A stretch of 52,153 bases of DNA from an uncultured Cytophagales bacterium (GTDB lineage: Bacteria > Bacteroidota > Bacteroidia > Cytophagales > Thermonemataceae). Under the pieces are notes generated by a model. That model worked only from the letters and a program-made list of their open reading frames with translations, was not told the origin of the DNA and did not search any database. Shown one piece after another: positions 33,607-44,398 of this stretch. The stretch is from assembly GCA_937911505.1 (NCBI GenBank), contig CALEMF010000023.1:1-52153 (forward strand), given 5' to 3'. Position 1 is the stretch's first letter. Each line of letters opens with the position of its first letter. Position numbers and translations under genes: made by a program.

Positions 33607-34053
33607 ATGGCTAAAGAAGTAGCTGGGTATTTAAAACTTCAGGTGAAAGGAGGGCAAGCAAACCCTTCACCTCCCATTGGACCCGCCTTAGGGGCGAAGG
33701 GAATTAACATCATGGAGTTTTGTAAGCAGTTTAATGCGAGAACCCAAGACAGACAGGGGCAGGTACTTCCCGTAGTAGTTACCTACTACAAAGATAAATC
33801 CTTCGACTTTGTCATTAAAACGCCTCCTGCTGCAGTACTCTTAAAGGAGTTTCTCAAAAAGCCCAAAGGTTCTCCTGAGCCTAACCGTAAGAAAGTCGGT
33901 TCGGTGACGTGGGACCAAGTAAAGCAAGTAGCTGAAACCAAAATGCCAGATTTAAATAGCTTTACCATCGAGTCGGCTATGAAAATGGTAGCGGGTACAG
34001 CCCGAAGCATGGGTATTACCGTAACGGGAACGCCTCCTTGGGAGAACGAGTAA
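33607..34053 (+). CDS. rplK: 50S ribosomal protein L11
   Basis: A 148-residue protein that binds the GTPase-associated region of 23S rRNA. Family motifs are [32 protein letters not shown], and the C-terminal rRNA-binding [18 protein letters not shown]. It is 18 bases upstream of rplA, with which it is normally co-regulated. Confidence 0.98.
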   Translation: MAKEVAGYLKLQVKGGQANPSPPIGPALGAKGINIMEFCKQFNARTQDRQGQVLPVVVTYYKDKSFDFVIKTPPAAVLLKEFLKKPKGSPEPNRKKVGSVTWDQVKQVAETKMPDLNSFTIESAMKMVAGTARSMGITVTGTPPWENE

Positions 34054-34070
34054 TTTAAGCTTAGAGGAAA

Positions 34071-34769
34071 ATGGCAAAATTGACAAAAAATCAAAAAGCG
34101 ATACAAGATCGGTACGACGTTACCAAGGTGTATGCAATCGAGGAAGCAGCAGATATCCTGAAGGATATCACTTTTACAAAGTTTGATGCTTCCATAGATA
34201 TTAGTGTACGTCTAGGAGTAGATCCTCGTAAAGCCGACCAAATGGTGAGAGGCGTTGTAGCGCTTCCACACGGGGTAGGAAAAGAGGTACGTGTATTGGT
34301 ACTATGTACGCCCGATAAAGAAGAAGAGGCTAAAGAGGCAGGTGCTGATTATGTAGGTCTTGATGAATATATCAAGAAAATAGAAGGGGGTTGGACAGAA
34401 GTAGATGTAATCATTACCATGCCTACAGTAATGGCCAAAGTAGGAAGGCTAGGAAGAATATTAGGGCCTAGAGGCCTTATGCCCAATCCTAAGTCAGGCA
34501 CAGTAACCCTCGATGTAGGGCAAGCTGTAAAAGAAGTGAAAGCTGGTAAAATTGATTTTAAGGTAGATAAAACAGGAATCATTCATACTTCTGTAGGAAA
34601 AGTTTCTTTCTCTGCCGACAAGATCGTAGACAATGCCACTGAGGTAATTCAAACCATCAGTAAGTTGAAACCAGCTTCTGCAAAAGGTACTTATTTCAAG
34701 TCGATTTATATGTCGACCACGATGAGTCCAAGTGTTCAAATCGACAAAAACTCTGTAGCAGGAATATAA
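34071..34769 (+). CDS. rplA: 50S ribosomal protein L1
   Basis: A 232-residue L1-stalk protein with the signature [19 protein letters not shown] and the nearby [18 protein letters not shown]. In many bacteria it also represses translation of the L11-L1 mRNA. The stop is followed two bases later by the rplJ ATG, suggesting tight translational coupling. Confidence 0.98.
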   Translation: MAKLTKNQKAIQDRYDVTKVYAIEEAADILKDITFTKFDASIDISVRLGVDPRKADQMVRGVVALPHGVGKEVRVLVLCTPDKEEEAKEAGADYVGLDEYIKKIEGGWTEVDVIITMPTVMAKVGRLGRILGPRGLMPNPKSGTVTLDVGQAVKEVKAGKIDFKVDKTGIIHTSVGKVSFSADKIVDNATEVIQTISKLKPASAKGTYFKSIYMSTTMSPSVQIDKNSVAGI

Positions 34770-34771
34770 CA

Positions 34772-35308
34772 ATGACTAGAGAAGAAAAAGCCGAAATAAT
34801 CGACGATTTGGTAGAAAAATTCAAAGGAACTGACTATTTCTACATCACAGATGCTAGCGGTTTTAGCGTAGCACAAGTAAACAAGCTCAGAAGAGAATGT
34901 TTCGAAGCGGGTGTAGAATATAAGGTGATTAAAAATTCTTTGATTAAAAAAGCACTAGAGCAATTAGATACTGATTATACACCTTTTGTAGAGCAAAAAG
35001 TACTTAAAGGTTTCTCTGGTGTGATGTTTTCACCTGAGTCTGTTAACCAGCCTGCTAAAGTAATTAAGGCGTTTCGTAAGGAACAGAACAATGATAAGCC
35101 ACTGTTAAAAGGCGCTTCTGTAGATACAGCACTCTTTATTGGCAATGACCAACTAGACATGCTAGCTAGTATGAAGTCTAAAACAGAGCTTATCGGCGAT
35201 ATCGTTGGGTTACTACAATCACCTGCCAAAAATGTTGTTTCTGCATTGAAAGGACAAGGCGGTAAGGTAGCGAGTATCCTACAGACACTCTCACAAAAAG
35301 AAGGGTAG
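34772..35308 (+). CDS. rplJ: 50S ribosomal protein L10
   Basis: A 178-residue stalk-base protein that carries the L7/L12 dimers. The N-terminal half has YITDASGFSVAQVNKLRREC and VEYKVIKNSLIKKAL; a helical C terminus (NVVSALKGQGGKVASILQTL) binds L7/L12. Because the gap to rplA is only 2 bases there is no room for a separate L10 leader before it, so any autoregulation must act within rplA or further upstream. Confidence 0.97.
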   Translation: MTREEKAEIIDDLVEKFKGTDYFYITDASGFSVAQVNKLRRECFEAGVEYKVIKNSLIKKALEQLDTDYTPFVEQKVLKGFSGVMFSPESVNQPAKVIKAFRKEQNNDKPLLKGASVDTALFIGNDQLDMLASMKSKTELIGDIVGLLQSPAKNVVSALKGQGGKVASILQTLSQKEG

Positions 35309-35371
35309 TCAACTAAATTTTATTAATTCTTTTTATTCAATCTTGGTAATTCATATTTAAAGTAATATAAG

Positions 35372-35749
35372 ATGGCAGATTTAAAAGCTTTCGCAGATCA
35401 ATTAGTAAACTTAACTGTAAAAGAAGTAAACGAACTCGCACAAATCTTAAAAGATGAGTACGGTATAGAGCCCGCCGCAGCCGCAGTAGCTGTAGCTGGT
35501 GGTCCTGCTGCAGGTGGTGAAGCCGCCGCAGAAGAAAAATCTTCTTTTGACGTAGTACTGAAAGCCGCTGGTGCTTCTAAATTGAATGTAGTGAAACTAG
35601 TGAAAAACTTAACAGGTAAGCCACTTACTGAAGCCAAAGCTTTGGTAGATGGCGCGCCTACTACACTCAAAGAAGGCGTTCCTAAAGATGAAGCAGATGC
35701 TTTGAAAAAGGAGCTAGAAGAAGCGGGTGCAGAAGTTGAAGTTAAATAA
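35372..35749 (+). CDS. rplL: 50S ribosomal protein L7/L12
   Basis: A 125-residue acidic stalk protein: N-terminal dimerisation helices, an Ala/Gly-rich hinge (residues 35-50), and the C-terminal factor-binding domain with [19 protein letters not shown] and [20 protein letters not shown]. It recruits elongation factors to the ribosome. A partial terminator lies in the gap before rpoB. Confidence 0.98.
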   Translation: MADLKAFADQLVNLTVKEVNELAQILKDEYGIEPAAAAVAVAGGPAAGGEAAAEEKSSFDVVLKAAGASKLNVVKLVKNLTGKPLTEAKALVDGAPTTLKEGVPKDEADALKKELEEAGAEVEVK

Positions 35750-35798
35750 GGGTAGCTTTATAGATAATCCACCCAAAAACATAAAACTAATAGGTTTT

Positions 35799-35826
35799 AG
35801 ACCTGGCAAAAGCGTCAGGTCTTTTC
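35799..35826 (+). terminator. Hairpin between rplL and rpoB, probable attenuator
   Basis: AGACCTG (35799-35805) pairs with CAGGTCT (35816-35822), then TTTT. It lies in the 244-base rplL-rpoB gap, where partial terminators that set the ratio of ribosomal protein to polymerase are common. The rest of the gap is AT-rich with a second weak hairpin, AAACTT/AAGTTT, near 35910-35930. Confidence 0.65.
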
Positions 35827-35993
35827 CCGTTTGTATGCCAATAAGTAACCTATAGGAACTTTTTGATACACAAACGGTTGTACAATACTAAAATTTTTCT
35901 TAATAAAGAAGTAAACTTAAAATAAGTTTCTTATTTTAGGTCGGATAACGAAAGACGCTCATCCAAATTTACCATATTTAAAATAGCAAATCA

Positions 35994-38900
35994 ATGTCTC
36001 AAAGAATTAGTTTTGCCTCCTCCAAGCAAGTACTTGAGTACCCAGATTTTCTTGATATTCAACTACAATCTTTCAAAGACTTTTTTCAGATAGAAACACC
36101 TGCCGAAAAACGTGCGAATGAAGGATTATACAAAGTTTTTACCGAAAATTTCCCAATTAGTGATTCTAGAGAAAATTTCGTGCTGGATTTTATTGACTAT
36201 ACGATCGATCCTCCCAAATATTCTGTAGATGAGTGCATAGACAGAGGCCTTACTTGCTCTGTACCTTTAAAAGCCAAGCTTAGGCTTACCTGCAATGATG
36301 AAGACAACGAAGATTTTGAGCCCATTGAGCAAGAAGTTTTCTTAGGAAATATTCCTTATATGACAGAAAAAGGCTCTTTTATCATCAATGGTGCCGAAAG
36401 GGTTATTGTATCACAGTTGCATCGCTCACCAGGAGTGTTCTTTGCAATGAGCAAACATACCAATGGTACCAAACTTTATTCAGCGCGGATCATTCCTTTT
36501 AAAGGTTCTTGGATCGAGTTTGCTACAGATGTCAACAATGTGATGTATGCATACATTGACCGTAAAAAGAAATTTCCTGTTACTACCCTGTTACGTGCTA
36601 TCGGCTACGGTACTGATAAACTGATTTTGGATTTATTCAATCTTTCAGAAGAAATAGAAGCCAAAGAAAAAGCGTTGAAGAAAGTAGTAGGAAGAAGGCT
36701 GGCTGCGAGAGTACTCCGTACTTGGACAGAAGATTTTGTGGATGAAGATACAGGAGAAGTAGTTTCTATCAATCGTAATGAAGTATTGTTAGAAAGAGAT
36801 TCAATGATTCAAGAAGAAGACATAGAAACCATCCTTAATTCTGGCTCTGGTTCTATCATCTTGCATAGAGAGGATATCAATATTGCCGATTATCAAATCA
36901 TTTATAATACTTTACAAAAAGATAACTCCAACTCAGAGAAAGAAGCTGTAGAGCAAATCTACCGTCAGTTGCGTAATACAGAAGCACCAGACGAGCAGAC
37001 AGCTAGAGATATTATACAAAGTCTTTTCTTTAGTGACAAACGATACGACTTAGGAGATGTAGGAAGGTATCGTATCAATAAGAAATTAGGGCTTGATGTA
37101 GAGATTAACACAAAAGTACTGACTAAAGACGATATCATACATATTGTAAAGTATTTGATTGGTCTCATTAACTCCAGAGCTATTGTAGATGACATCGACC
37201 ACTTGAGTAATCGTCGTGTAAGAACGGTAGGTGAGCAACTTTACGCACAGTTCGGGGTAGGATTGGCACGTATGGCGCGTACCATCAAAGAAAGAATGAA
37301 TGTACGTGACAATGAAGACTTTAAGCCAGTAGACTTAATCAACGCGCGTACGTTATCGTCGGTGATCAACTCCTTCTTCGGAACCAACCAGCTCTCTCAG
37401 TTTATGGATCAAACCAATCCACTGGCAGAGATTACTCACAAAAGAAGGATGTCTGCTTTAGGACCAGGAGGCTTATCCAGAGAGCGAGCAGGATTTGAGG
37501 TACGTGATGTACACTATACGCACTATGGTCGCCTATGTACCATCGAGACACCTGAAGGCCCTAATATTGGACTTATTTCCTCACTCTGTGTACACGCAAA
37601 AATCAACAATATGGGCTTCATTGAAACGCCCTATATGAAGGTAAAAGAAGGTGAGGTAGACCTGTCAGGCGATGTAGATTATTTGTCTGCAGAAGAAGAA
37701 GACGGGCACTACATTGCACAGGCCAACGCACAGATCAACAATAAAGGTAAGTTCCTGATGGATACCGTAAAGGTGCGCTATGAAGGAGACTTCCCTGTGA
37801 TAGAGCCCGATAGTATCACCTACATGGACATTGCACCGAATCAGATTGTATCGGTAGCTGCTTCACTTATTCCTTTCTTGGAGCATGATGACGCCAACCG
37901 TGCTTTGATGGGTTCTAATATGCAACGTCAGGCAGTACCCTTGCTCAATGCAGAGTCGCCTATTGTAGGAACAGGCTTAGAAAAGCGCGTGGCACTTGAT
38001 TCTCGTGCCCTTATTTTGGCAGAGAAGAATGGGAAAGTGGTGTATGTAGATGCCAACAAGATTGTCGTACAGTACGAACTCAACGAAGACGAGCAACTGG
38101 CCTCTTTCAGTGGCGATACCAAAACATATAAACTCACTAAGTTCCGCAGAACTAACCAAGATACGTGTATCAACCTGACGCCAATGGTGAAGAAAGGGCA
38201 AAAAGTGAAGAAAGGAGACCCGCTCTGCGAAGGATATGCTACACAAGGTGGTGAACTTGCCTTAGGAAGAAACCTTATGGTAGCCTTTATGCCTTGGCAA
38301 GGGTATAACTTCGAGGATGCAATTGTTATCTCAGAAAAAGTAGTACGTGATGACATATTTACCTCTATCCACATCGACGAGTACGAGTTGGAAGTACGTG
38401 ATACCAAAAGAGGTGAAGAAGAACTTACCCCAGAAATTCCTAACGTAAGCGAAGATGCGGTAAGAAACCTAGATGAGAACGGGATTGTACGTATAGGTTC
38501 AGATGTGAAAGAAGGCGATATCCTGATTGGTAAAATTACTCCAAAAGGTGAAACAGACCCTACCCCTGAAGAAAAGCTCCTAAGAGCGATCTTTGGAGAC
38601 AAGGCGGGTGATGTAAAGGATGCTTCCTTACGTGTACCTCCTTCTATCAAAGGAGTGATCATTGATACAAAACTCTTCTCTCGTCCTAAAAAAGACAAAG
38701 ACCTCCGCAAGAAGGCCAAAGAAGAAGTAAAAGCGTTGATGAAAAACTATGGTAAGGAACTGACAGTGCTCAGAGGAGATATCATCGATAAACTTGCTAT
38801 TCTACTAGAAGGAAAAGTATCACAAGGAGTAAAACATAAATTTGGGGACGAGCTGATCTCGAAAGGAGTGAAGTTTAATCGAAATAACATCGACCACAAC

Positions 38901-39851
38901 CTTTTCCCAGAGAAAAACCCTTATCGTGATGAGAGTACGTATAACGTACCAGAAGAAGTAAACCTCATTTCTGATATTATCCTAGATGACTGGACGGAAG
39001 AAGAGGCCGTTAACCAGCAAGTGGTCGAGATTGTGAAAAACTACAACCTCGCCCGTAATGAAATCGCTGGTGTATTTAAACGAGAACGGTTTACCTTAGA
39101 AGTAGGAGATGAGTTACCTACAGGCATTGTGAAGCTCGCCAAAGTATACGTAGCGAAAAAGCGTAAACTGAAAGTGGGAGATAAAATGGCTGGCCGACAC
39201 GGAAACAAAGGGGTAGTAGCCAGAATTGTGCGTGAAGAAGATATGCCTTTCTTAGAAGATGGTACCCCAGTAGACATCGTATTGAATCCATTAGGAGTAC
39301 CTTCTCGGATGAACATCGGTCAAATCTACGAAACCATTCTAGGCTGGGCTGGTAGAAAACTCGATAAAAAGTATGCTACACCTATCTTCGATGGTGCTTC
39401 TGAAGAAGAAGTAGTTAACGAGATTGAAAAAGCAAACTTACCAGAGTTTGGTAGAACGCATCTTTACGATGGGCTTACTGGGCAGCAATTCGACCAGAAG
39501 GTAACCGTAGGCATCATCTATATGCTGAAATTAGGCCACTTAGTAGATGATAAGATGCACGCACGCTCTATAGGCCCTTACTCACTGATTACGCAACAAC
39601 CGTTAGGCGGTAAAGCACAATTCGGTGGGCAGCGTTTTGGAGAGATGGAAGTATGGGCACTAGAAGCCTTTGGAGCTGCCAATATCTTGCAAGAGATTCT
39701 TACTGTTAAGTCAGACGATGTGATTGGAAGAGCAAAAGCGTACGAATCAATTGTGAAAGGTGATTTACTACCGAAACCCAATATCCCTGAGTCGTTCAAT
39801 GTATTGGTACACGAACTGAGAGGGTTGGCGTTAGAAATAACCTTAAACTAG
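35994..39851 (+). CDS. rpoB: RNA polymerase beta subunit
   Basis: A 1285-residue beta subunit of normal Bacteroidota length. The rifampicin-binding region is clear: [20 protein letters not shown] followed by [20 protein letters not shown]; the residues visible there are the usual sensitive-type ones (Q, D, H, R, S). Other landmarks are [35 protein letters not shown] and the C-terminal [20 protein letters not shown], ending in [12 protein letters not shown]. It is part of the secE-rpoC operon. Confidence 0.99.
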   Translation: MSQRISFASSKQVLEYPDFLDIQLQSFKDFFQIETPAEKRANEGLYKVFTENFPISDSRENFVLDFIDYTIDPPKYSVDECIDRGLTCSVPLKAKLRLTCNDEDNEDFEPIEQEVFLGNIPYMTEKGSFIINGAERVIVSQLHRSPGVFFAMSKHTNGTKLYSARIIPFKGSWIEFATDVNNVMYAYIDRKKKFPVTTLLRAIGYGTDKLILDLFNLSEEIEAKEKALKKVVGRRLAARVLRTWTEDFVDEDTGEVVSINRNEVLLERDSMIQEEDIETILNSGSGSIILHREDINIADYQIIYNTLQKDNSNSEKEAVEQIYRQLRNTEAPDEQTARDIIQSLFFSDKRYDLGDVGRYRINKKLGLDVEINTKVLTKDDIIHIVKYLIGLINSRAIVDDIDHLSNRRVRTVGEQLYAQFGVGLARMARTIKERMNVRDNEDFKPVDLINARTLSSVINSFFGTNQLSQFMDQTNPLAEITHKRRMSALGPGGLSRERAGFEVRDVHYTHYGRLCTIETPEGPNIGLISSLCVHAKINNMGFIETPYMKVKEGEVDLSGDVDYLSAEEEDGHYIAQANAQINNKGKFLMDTVKVRYEGDFPVIEPDSITYMDIAPNQIVSVAASLIPFLEHDDANRALMGSNMQRQAVPLLNAESPIVGTGLEKRVALDSRALILAEKNGKVVYVDANKIVVQYELNEDEQLASFSGDTKTYKLTKFRRTNQDTCINLTPMVKKGQKVKKGDPLCEGYATQGGELALGRNLMVAFMPWQGYNFEDAIVISEKVVRDDIFTSIHIDEYELEVRDTKRGEEELTPEIPNVSEDAVRNLDENGIVRIGSDVKEGDILIGKITPKGETDPTPEEKLLRAIFGDKAGDVKDASLRVPPSIKGVIIDTKLFSRPKKDKDLRKKAKEEVKALMKNYGKELTVLRGDIIDKLAILLEGKVSQGVKHKFGDELISKGVKFNRNNIDHNLFPEKNPYRDESTYNVPEEVNLISDIILDDWTEEEAVNQQVVEIVKNYNLARNEIAGVFKRERFTLEVGDELPTGIVKLAKVYVAKKRKLKVGDKMAGRHGNKGVVARIVREEDMPFLEDGTPVDIVLNPLGVPSRMNIGQIYETILGWAGRKLDKKYATPIFDGASEEEVVNEIEKANLPEFGRTHLYDGLTGQQFDQKVTVGIIYMLKLGHLVDDKMHARSIGPYSLITQQPLGGKAQFGGQRFGEMEVWALEAFGAANILQEILTVKSDDVIGRAKAYESIVKGDLLPKPNIPESFNVLVHELRGLALEITLN

Positions 39852-39868
39852 AAGCGTCACACAAGCAG

Positions 39869-39890
39869 GAAGTGGGGCTTAGCCCCCTTC
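39869..39890 (+). terminator. GC-rich hairpin between rpoB and rpoC
   Basis: GAAG-T-GGGGC (39869-39878) pairs with GCCCC-CTTC (39882-39890), with one bulged T and a 3-base loop. No strong T-run follows, so it may be an mRNA-processing or pausing element rather than a full terminator. Confidence 0.45.
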
Positions 39891-39948
39891 TCGTATTTAT
39901 ATAAGTATAAGGTCAAAGCATAATCATCAGATAACATAATTATCAATT

Positions 39949-41787
39949 ATGGCATTTAGAAAAAATAAAAAACTGTCAAGCGATTTTAATTCTATTACAA
40001 TTAGCTTGGCATCTCCAGAATCTATCCTAGATAGCTCTTACGGAGAGGTAACCCAACCTGAGACCATCAACTACAGAACTTATAAACCCGAAATGGGCGG
40101 CTTGTTTTGTGAACGTATTTTTGGTCCTGTGAAAGACTGGGAATGCCACTGTGGAAAATATAAAAGAATTAGATATAAAGGAATCATTTGCGATCGCTGT
40201 GGGGTAGAGGTAACCGAGAAGAAAGTACGTCGTGAGCGAATGGGACATATCGAATTGGTAGTACCCGTAGCACATATTTGGTACTTCCGCTCTTTGCCTA
40301 ATAAGATAGGATATCTACTAGGGCTTCCTACTAAAAAACTTGATCAGATCATCTACTATGAGCGTTATGTAGTTATCCAACCTGGGATGATTGCCGAAGA
40401 AGGACGTAATGGTAGCAATTACTTAGACTTCCTTACGGAAGACGAGTACTTAGATATCATCGACAAGCTTCCTAGAGAAAATCAGATGCTCGATGATACT
40501 GATCCGCAGAAGTTTATCGCTAAAATGGGCGCAGAAGCACTAGAGATGCTTTTAGCACGCCTTCAATTAGATGAGCTAGAGTACAAATTGCGTCATCAAG
40601 CAGCCAATGACTCTTCTCAGCAACGTAAAACAGAGGCACTCAAGCGCCTAAAAGTAGTACGGGCTTTCCAAGAAGCACAGAAAAACATAGAAAACCGTCC
40701 CGATTGGATGGTGATCCGTATGGTTCCTGTAATTCCTCCAGAGTTACGCCCGCTTGTACCATTAGATGGTGGGCGTTTTGCTACCTCCGATCTCAACGAT
40801 CTTTACCGTCGGGTAATTATTCGAAACAATCGTCTAAAGAGACTGATCGAGATCAAGGCACCAGAGGTGATTTTACGTAATGAAAAGCGAATGTTACAAG
40901 AGGCGGTTGACTCGCTCTTTGACAACTCTCGTAAAGTAAATGCCGTACGTGCCGATGGTAACCGTGCGCTTAAGTCGCTTTCTGACATGCTGAAAGGAAA
41001 GCAAGGTCGTTTCCGTCAGAACTTACTAGGAAAACGGGTTGATTATTCAGGTCGTTCTGTAATTGTAGTAGGCCCCGAGCTAAAACTACATGAGTGTGGG
41101 TTGCCTAAAGATATGGCAGCAGAGCTGTTCAAACCCTTTATCATTCGTAAGCTGATTGAAAGAGGTATTGTAAAGACAGTAAAATCTGCCAAGAAGATTG
41201 TAGATAGAAAAGACCCTGTCGTATGGGATATTTTAGAGAATGTGCTGAAAGGACACCCTGTATTGCTCAACCGAGCACCTACCCTACACCGTTTAGGAAT
41301 TCAGGCTTTCCAGCCGAAGCTTATTGAAGGAAAAGCGATTCAGCTTCACCCCTTGGTATGTACCGCTTTCAACGCTGACTTTGATGGGGATCAAATGGCC
41401 GTACACGTACCACTAGGGCAAGAAGCAGTATTAGAAGCTTCCCTATTGATGTTGGCTTCTCATAATATTTTGAATCCTGCCAATGGGGCGCCTATTACGG
41501 TACCTTCTCAAGATATGGTACTGGGCTTATACTACATTACAAAAGGCAGAAAGTCTACGCCAGAGCATCCTATAGCAGGAGAAGGGACTACTTTCTACTC
41601 TGATGAAGAGGTAGTCATTGCCATCAATGAAGGGCGTTTGTCACAACACGCACACGTGAAGGTGAAAACAAAGATAAGAGAGAATGAGGAGTTAGTAGAG
41701 AAAATGGTTGAAACAGTAGCTGGACGTGTAATCTTCAATCAATTAGTACCTGAGGAGGTAGGTTTATTGAATGAATTACTCACCTAG
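39949..41787 (+). CDS. rpoC: RNA polymerase beta' subunit, N-terminal part (frame interrupted by TAG)
   Basis: 612 residues covering the first part of beta': zinc ribbon ([20 protein letters not shown]), the rudder/lid regions, and the active-site motif [16 protein letters not shown], whose three Asp bind the catalytic magnesium. The frame ends at TAG 41785-41787 after [13 protein letters not shown]. In intact Bacteroidota beta' this point is followed by Lys and another 800 residues; here the 15 codons after the TAG ([15 protein letters not shown]) and the following ORF continue the protein in the same frame. So the TAG, most simply AAG to TAG, is the only break. See the companion entry at 41833. 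Confidence 0.93.
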   Translation: MAFRKNKKLSSDFNSITISLASPESILDSSYGEVTQPETINYRTYKPEMGGLFCERIFGPVKDWECHCGKYKRIRYKGIICDRCGVEVTEKKVRRERMGHIELVVPVAHIWYFRSLPNKIGYLLGLPTKKLDQIIYYERYVVIQPGMIAEEGRNGSNYLDFLTEDEYLDIIDKLPRENQMLDDTDPQKFIAKMGAEALEMLLARLQLDELEYKLRHQAANDSSQQRKTEALKRLKVVRAFQEAQKNIENRPDWMVIRMVPVIPPELRPLVPLDGGRFATSDLNDLYRRVIIRNNRLKRLIEIKAPEVILRNEKRMLQEAVDSLFDNSRKVNAVRADGNRALKSLSDMLKGKQGRFRQNLLGKRVDYSGRSVIVVGPELKLHECGLPKDMAAELFKPFIIRKLIERGIVKTVKSAKKIVDRKDPVVWDILENVLKGHPVLLNRAPTLHRLGIQAFQPKLIEGKAIQLHPLVCTAFNADFDGDQMAVHVPLGQEAVLEASLLMLASHNILNPANGAPITVPSQDMVLGLYYITKGRKSTPEHPIAGEGTTFYSDEEVVIAINEGRLSQHAHVKVKTKIRENEELVEKMVETVAGRVIFNQLVPEEVGLLNELLT

Positions 41788-41832
41788 AATAAGCTACAAA
41801 ATATCATTGGTTACGTTTTCAAATACGTAGGG

Positions 41833-44283
41833 ATGGCACGTACTGCCCAATTCTTAGACGACATCAAAGAGCTAGGCTTCCAGTCAGCTTACCGAGGAGG
41901 GCTTTCTATTGGTTTAGAAGATATTCTTGTACCTTCTAACAAGGAAGAGCTGATTGTAAAAGCTAAAGGTGAGGTAGACGTCATCAGAAATAACTATATG
42001 ATGGGGCTCATCACAGACAATGAGCGTTACAATCAGGTAATTGATGTTTGGACAGGTATCAATAATAAACTGACCAACACCTTGATGTCTGATATGGCCA
42101 ACGATCGCCAAGGTTTTAACTCTATCTACATGATGATGGATTCTGGTGCACGAGGTTCTCGTGAGCAAATTCGTCAGTTAGGTGGAATGAGAGGATTAAT
42201 GGCGAAGCCACAAAAAAATGTACAGGGATCTGTAGGGGAGATTATCGAAAACCCAATTATCTCCAACTTTAAAGAAGGACTAGATGTAATCGAGTACTTC
42301 ATCTCTACCCACGGGGCGAGAAAAGGTTTGGCTGATACAGCGCTTAAAACAGCCGATGCAGGCTACTTGACCCGTCGCTTGGTAGACGTAGCACAAGATG
42401 TGATCATCTTTGAACAAGACTGTGGTACCTTAAGAGGTATTACGATCTCTGCTTTGAAAGACAATGAAGATATCGTAGAGCCACTTTCTGAGCGTATCCT
42501 CGGACGTGTTTCTGTACACGATGTGTACGATCCACAAACTGACGAGCTGATCATTGCGGCTGGCGACGAGATTACTGAAGAGATTGCTGATAAAATCGAC
42601 GAGACCAACATAGAAGACATAGAGATTCGCTCCGTACTTACTTGTGAAGCGCGTAGAGGCGTGTGTGTAAAATGTTACGGAAGAAACCTAGCTTCTGGTC
42701 GTTTAGTAAACGTAGGAGAATCGGTAGGGGTAATTGCTGCGCAGTCCATTGGTGAACCAGGTACACAACTTACCTTACGTACTTTCCACGTGGGTGGTGC
42801 TGCCTCTGGGGTAGCCGTAGACGCTTCTGTAAAATCTAAGTTTGAAGGAATTGTAGATTTTGAGAACCTACGTTCTATCAAAACGACAGATAATGAAGGA
42901 GAAGAAGTAGAGGTGATTATGTCACGTTCTAGTGAGGTAAAAATCCTCGATCCTAAGACAAAGAAAGTATTAATCGCGAACCATATGCCTTATGGCGCTT
43001 TCTTGAAAGTGAAAAAAGGAGATAAAGTAGGTAGAAACGATGTGATTTGTACGTGGGATCCTTATAACGCGGTAATTCTTTCTGAAATCGAGGGAGAGAT
43101 TCGCTATGAGTCTATTGTAGAAGGTATTACCTACAAAGAAGAAGCCGATGAGCAAACAGGTTTCCGTGAAAAGGTAATCGTAGATACCAAAGATAAGACG
43201 ATGAATCCTGCCATTGTAGTGATGGGTAAAGACGCAGAGAAGTCTTACAACATTCCGGTAGGGGCTCGTTTGGCAGTAGAAGAGAGCGATAAAATCAAGG
43301 ATAAATCGAAGAAGAAAATAAAAGCGGGACAAATTCTGGCCAAAATACCAAGACAAATTGGTAAAACGCGTGATATAACGGGTGGTCTACCGCGTGTAAC
43401 GGAACTCTTCGAGGCACGTAACCCTTCCAACCCCGCAGTAGTAAGTGAGATTGATGGGGTAGTAAGCTACGGGAATATCAAACGAGGAAATCGTGAGATA
43501 TTCGTAGAGTCTAAAGATGGTATCAAGAAGAAGTATATGGTACCTCTTTCTAAGCATATCTTGGTACAAGATGGTGATTTTGTAAAGGCAGGAATGCCCC
43601 TCTCTGACGGAGCGATTACGCCTAATGACATCCTTTCTATTAAAGGACCTACGGCGGTACAAGAATACTTATTGAACGAAATTCAAGAAGTATATCGCTT
43701 ACAAGGGGTAAAGATCAATGACAAACACTTAGAAGTGATTGTACGCCAGATGATGCAGAAAGTAGAAGTGATTGATCCAGGAGATACAGACTTCTTGGCT
43801 GAGCAGGTAGTAGATAAGTGGAACTTCCGTGAGGAAAACGATCGTATCTTACAATTAAAGATCGTTACGGAAGTGGGTGACTCTGCTAAGTTCAAACTTG
43901 GGCAACCTGTGACAGTAAGAGACCTGCGTGATGAAAACTCTATGCTGAAGCGTAAAGATATGAAGCCTGTAAAAGCACGCGATGCTGAACCAGCCGTTTC
44001 TAAACCTACGCTGCAAGGGATTACGCAAGCTTCCTTGAATACAGAAAGCTTCTTCTCGGCCGCTTCTTTCCAAGAAACGACCAAAGTATTGAGTGAAGCA
44101 GCGATTAGAGGAAAAATAGACGATCTACTTGGACTCAAGGAGAATGTAATCGTAGGACATCTGATTCCAGCAGGTACTGGCTTCAGAGAGTTTAGTAAAG
44201 TAGTGCTAGAGGAAGGAGATGATTTGACGCTCGTAGAAGCGAAGAAACCAGTGAGTAAAAGAAAAAAGGAACTACAGCGCTAA
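41833..44283 (+). CDS. rpoC: RNA polymerase beta' subunit, C-terminal part (same frame, after the TAG)
   Basis: 816 residues starting at [17 protein letters not shown], with the secondary-channel and bridge-helix/trigger-loop regions: [20 protein letters not shown], the second zinc site [37 protein letters not shown], and the C-terminal clamp segment [19 protein letters not shown]. With the upstream part and the 16 codons between, the total is about 1444 residues, a normal length. If translated separately it would need reinitiation at the ATG 41833, 45 bases after the TAG. The break lies near the natural rpoC1/rpoC2 division of cyanobacteria. A strong terminator follows. Confidence 0.93.
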   Translation: MARTAQFLDDIKELGFQSAYRGGLSIGLEDILVPSNKEELIVKAKGEVDVIRNNYMMGLITDNERYNQVIDVWTGINNKLTNTLMSDMANDRQGFNSIYMMMDSGARGSREQIRQLGGMRGLMAKPQKNVQGSVGEIIENPIISNFKEGLDVIEYFISTHGARKGLADTALKTADAGYLTRRLVDVAQDVIIFEQDCGTLRGITISALKDNEDIVEPLSERILGRVSVHDVYDPQTDELIIAAGDEITEEIADKIDETNIEDIEIRSVLTCEARRGVCVKCYGRNLASGRLVNVGESVGVIAAQSIGEPGTQLTLRTFHVGGAASGVAVDASVKSKFEGIVDFENLRSIKTTDNEGEEVEVIMSRSSEVKILDPKTKKVLIANHMPYGAFLKVKKGDKVGRNDVICTWDPYNAVILSEIEGEIRYESIVEGITYKEEADEQTGFREKVIVDTKDKTMNPAIVVMGKDAEKSYNIPVGARLAVEESDKIKDKSKKKIKAGQILAKIPRQIGKTRDITGGLPRVTELFEARNPSNPAVVSEIDGVVSYGNIKRGNREIFVESKDGIKKKYMVPLSKHILVQDGDFVKAGMPLSDGAITPNDILSIKGPTAVQEYLLNEIQEVYRLQGVKINDKHLEVIVRQMMQKVEVIDPGDTDFLAEQVVDKWNFREENDRILQLKIVTEVGDSAKFKLGQPVTVRDLRDENSMLKRKDMKPVKARDAEPAVSKPTLQGITQASLNTESFFSAASFQETTKVLSEAAIRGKIDDLLGLKENVIVGHLIPAGTGFREFSKVVLEEGDDLTLVEAKKPVSKRKKELQR

Positions 44284-44300
44284 GCCGTCCGAAATAAGTA

Positions 44301-44340
44301 AAAAATCCCTCTTCGTGTTAAGCAAAGAGGGATTTTTTTT
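44301..44340 (+). terminator. Operon terminator after rpoC
   Basis: AAAAATCCCTCTT (44301-44313) pairs with AAGAGGGATTTTT (44325-44337) around an 11-base loop, and the T-run continues to 44340. Confidence 0.92.
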
Positions 44341-44398
44341 GGATACTTAACAGCTAATTTTGTACATTAGTAATTAAGCGCTACCTGAAACTTATCTC

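Noticed and set aside
37928..38719. Minus-strand ORF of 263 residues inside rpoB
   Set aside because: It is an antisense shadow of highly conserved rpoB coding sequence, Ser-rich with no recognisable domain.
39949..44283. Genome-wide reassignment of TAG to a sense codon
   Set aside because: TAG is used as the natural last codon of several genes here (14377, 30075, 31043, 32896, 35308, 39851), so general read-through is unlikely.
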